64,000 nt of DNA from Dendrophyllia cribrosa (taxonomy: Eukaryota; Cnidaria; Anthozoa; Scleractinia; Dendrophylliidae). Below are positions 36,501 through 39,500 of the stretch, in pieces. The translations under genes and the position numbers were made by a program. Where the stretch lies: positions 8,963,832 through 9,027,831 of the forward strand of contig JAJLRJ010000013.1 in assembly GCA_024195265.1 (NCBI GenBank), read 5' to 3'. Below the pieces are notes generated by a model, which was given only the letters and a program-made list of their open reading frames with translations, made no database searches and was not told the origin of the DNA. How positions within the stretch are numbered: position 1 is the stretch's first letter; the number at the start of each line of letters is the position of its first letter.

Positions 36501-39500
36501 TGAAAAAGCTTTTTTGTGATTGAAAATAGATTTTTGGCAATTGAATGTCATGAACGTGCAATTGTTTGTACGGACGCGGTAACGTTTGTAAGAAGCACTC
36601 AAATGATTGTCTATAAATGCTATTGTTTGCACTAGTTGCAATAAAAATGTTAATGAATATCACATCCACGTTATTGATTGACCAATCGTGCAATTGATTT
36701 TGCGTTGATGTTATTGAAATGCATCAACGCGCAAATGAAAGTCTATTTCTCATCCGTGAATGTCTAATCGCGCTAATGATTGTCCGAAAAATGCAATTGA
36801 ATGCACTTGATTATGTAAAAATCGTTAATGAATGTTATTTTAGTTCAAATGACTGAACATTCACTTGAATGAACGTATATTGGCGCATATGTTCATAAGT
36901 TTGGCTAAAATGATTGTATATTTTGCGGTAATGAATGGCAAAAGGTGTAATTAAAGCAAATTTTCAGTAGATACTGTAAAACATTTCCAGAAACAATTTT
37001 AAGAACTCCAGGCTGATTTCTCACTACACATTCTATATATTTATAAGACACGCATCAGCCTGAAAAATAAAATCATATGTTCTTTTATACGGGTGTTTAC
37101 TATGGGCGGCCGTTACCGCCAAAAATACAAACATTGCAAACGACTTAGAATAAACATGAATGGTTCAATGGTGTTTTGTAAGTTGGTATAGATGATCTAG
37201 AAGTAATATAGTTAAAATGTAGTTGGACAGGTTGTCTTTGGTGGAATGAAATACTCAACCAATAAATGGTTTAGACAGTTTACAAACCGTATAGTCGCCG
37301 TTGTCGAAACGGTACAATATAGACACAAATGATCAAGTCTAAATGTAAATAGTTCAGCAACCGTTTGTAAAACCACACAGACTAAGTGGAATTGGTGAAA
37401 GTAAATGAAAACCGGTCTAGTGTCCAATGTTAAAACGACAAAGTGAAGTCTCAAATGGTTCAGCGTCATGTGAGATGATTTAGTGCAATACCAAACGGTC
37501 TAACGTAGTGTGAAATGGTTTATCCTACCGACAAATGGTTAATCGTAATTTGAAATGGTTTAACGTAACATCAAATGGTTTAGCGTAATGTGAAATTATT
37601 TGGTACAATAACAAACGGTCTAACGTAGTGTGAAATGGTTTAACCTACCGACAAATGGTTAATCGTGATTTGAAATGGTTTAACGTAACATCAAATGGTT
37701 TAGCATAATGTGAAATAGTTCAGCGTGATGTGCAATAGTTCAGCGTAATGTCAAATGGTTTAGCGTGACACCAAATGGTTTTGCGTAATGTCAAATGGTT
37801 TAGCGTGACACCAAATGGTTTAGCGTAATGTGAAATGGTTTAGTGTTACATCAAATGATTCGCGCCGAGACCGCCAAAAATACAAACATGAAATGGAATA
37901 GCCTGCAGTGAAATGGAGCAGCTTGAAGTGAAATGATCTAATCTATGTGGGGTATGACGTCAACTAGTCTGGAACTTGGCGCGAAAATACTCACGTGCTT
38001 TGTGCAGTCTACACGGCGAACTCGCACACGACGAACTACAAGCTTCGCGGCCTTCACTTCGTCTTCTATCGTCGGCTTTATAAAAACGCAGTGGCTATTC
38101 GTACGGGAGTCCAAAACTTTCGTCAATTTTTGATGTTAATTGTTATTCTTCACTTTTGTTGGTCCACAATTTTAAATGTTCGTTTAGCTTTACGAAGCGC
38201 TTCTGGTAAGCGATGTTGATTTGGCTCAGACTAATTTGCTAATTTGAAATGAGTCGCGTGCGACTCATTTCGTGACACTTAGAAATTTTTCGCGTCAAAG
38301 AATACTCCCGTACGGCCAACTTCGATTTGCTATTCGTACGGGAGTCCAAAACTTTCGAAAATTTTCGATGTTAGTCTTCACTTTCACCGATTCATTTGTT
38401 CATTGTTCGTTTCCATTTGTTCATTGTTTCGTAAAAGGAATTCGGCGAAATGAGTTCGGACGGCGGTCCATCTTGGCGGTCCGGATTGCAAAATTCGGAC
38501 CGCTCAGGAAACCAATCTGAATGCTGCTTTCCATCGTGGACTCATTTTGCCATATAATAAAACTTGTTAGGGACGGACCATTTAACTTTTGTGGGGTGGA
38601 GGGGGGGGGGGGGGGGGGGGGGGGGGTTGGGCAATTACAAAAAAAAATCCCTGCAGACGAAATTTAAGAGAAAAAAAATCGTGCACAAGAAAGCACGTGA
38701 AAAAAAAAAATTCAAGCATTTTGGTAAACAAAAATTCTTGCAAATAGTGATGCTGAAAAAAAATTCATACTCAGAAGAAATTGCCCCCCCCCCCCCCCCC
38801 CCCCCCACAAAAATTAAATGGTCCGTCCCTTATTGGTATTTATACGGAGTCTTTTTACCTTTTTTTTGTTTCCGACGCTTTTTTCATTGAGACTACCCTT
38901 CCTTGCTCACAAGTTGTTCAGTTAATAGAGAAGAACAGGTATGTATGTCCAGTGTAATAGTGTTGAATTGATATTAGAGAGTGAGAGCCGGGGGGGGGGG
39001 GGGATTCAAATCACGAATTCTGAGTAAAGAAACAGCAACAACAACAATTATATTTAATAGATATATTTTAACAATTTGAATTAATTTTTGAACACTTTTT
39101 TTAGTTGTTAGATGTCCCAGTACACTCAAATTATTGATAATGAAACATATAATAATAAAAAAGAATCGAAAAGAATCACTCACGTTCGGCAAAAGGTGAT
39201 TTTCATTGTGTATCAACAAAAGTGAAGAATAACATCGAAAATTGTCGAAAGTTTTTGGACTCCCGTACGAATTATTGCCAACTTCGATTTGCTATTCCGA
39301 ATAGCAAATCGAAGTTGGCCGTACGGGAGTATTCTTTGACGCGAAAAATTTCTAAGTGTCACGAAATGAGTCGCTCGCGTGAGTATACAGAGAAGTCAGC
39401 AAATTAGTCTGAGCCAAATCAACATCGCTTTAATACCAGAAGCGCTTCGTAAAACTAATATTGTGGACCAACAAAAGTGAAGAATAACATCGAAAATTGA

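Noticed and set aside
37440..37860. CRISPR-like regular 20-bp repeats
   Set aside because: No unique spacers, eukaryotic context, mirrored in the opposite arm of a foldback element.
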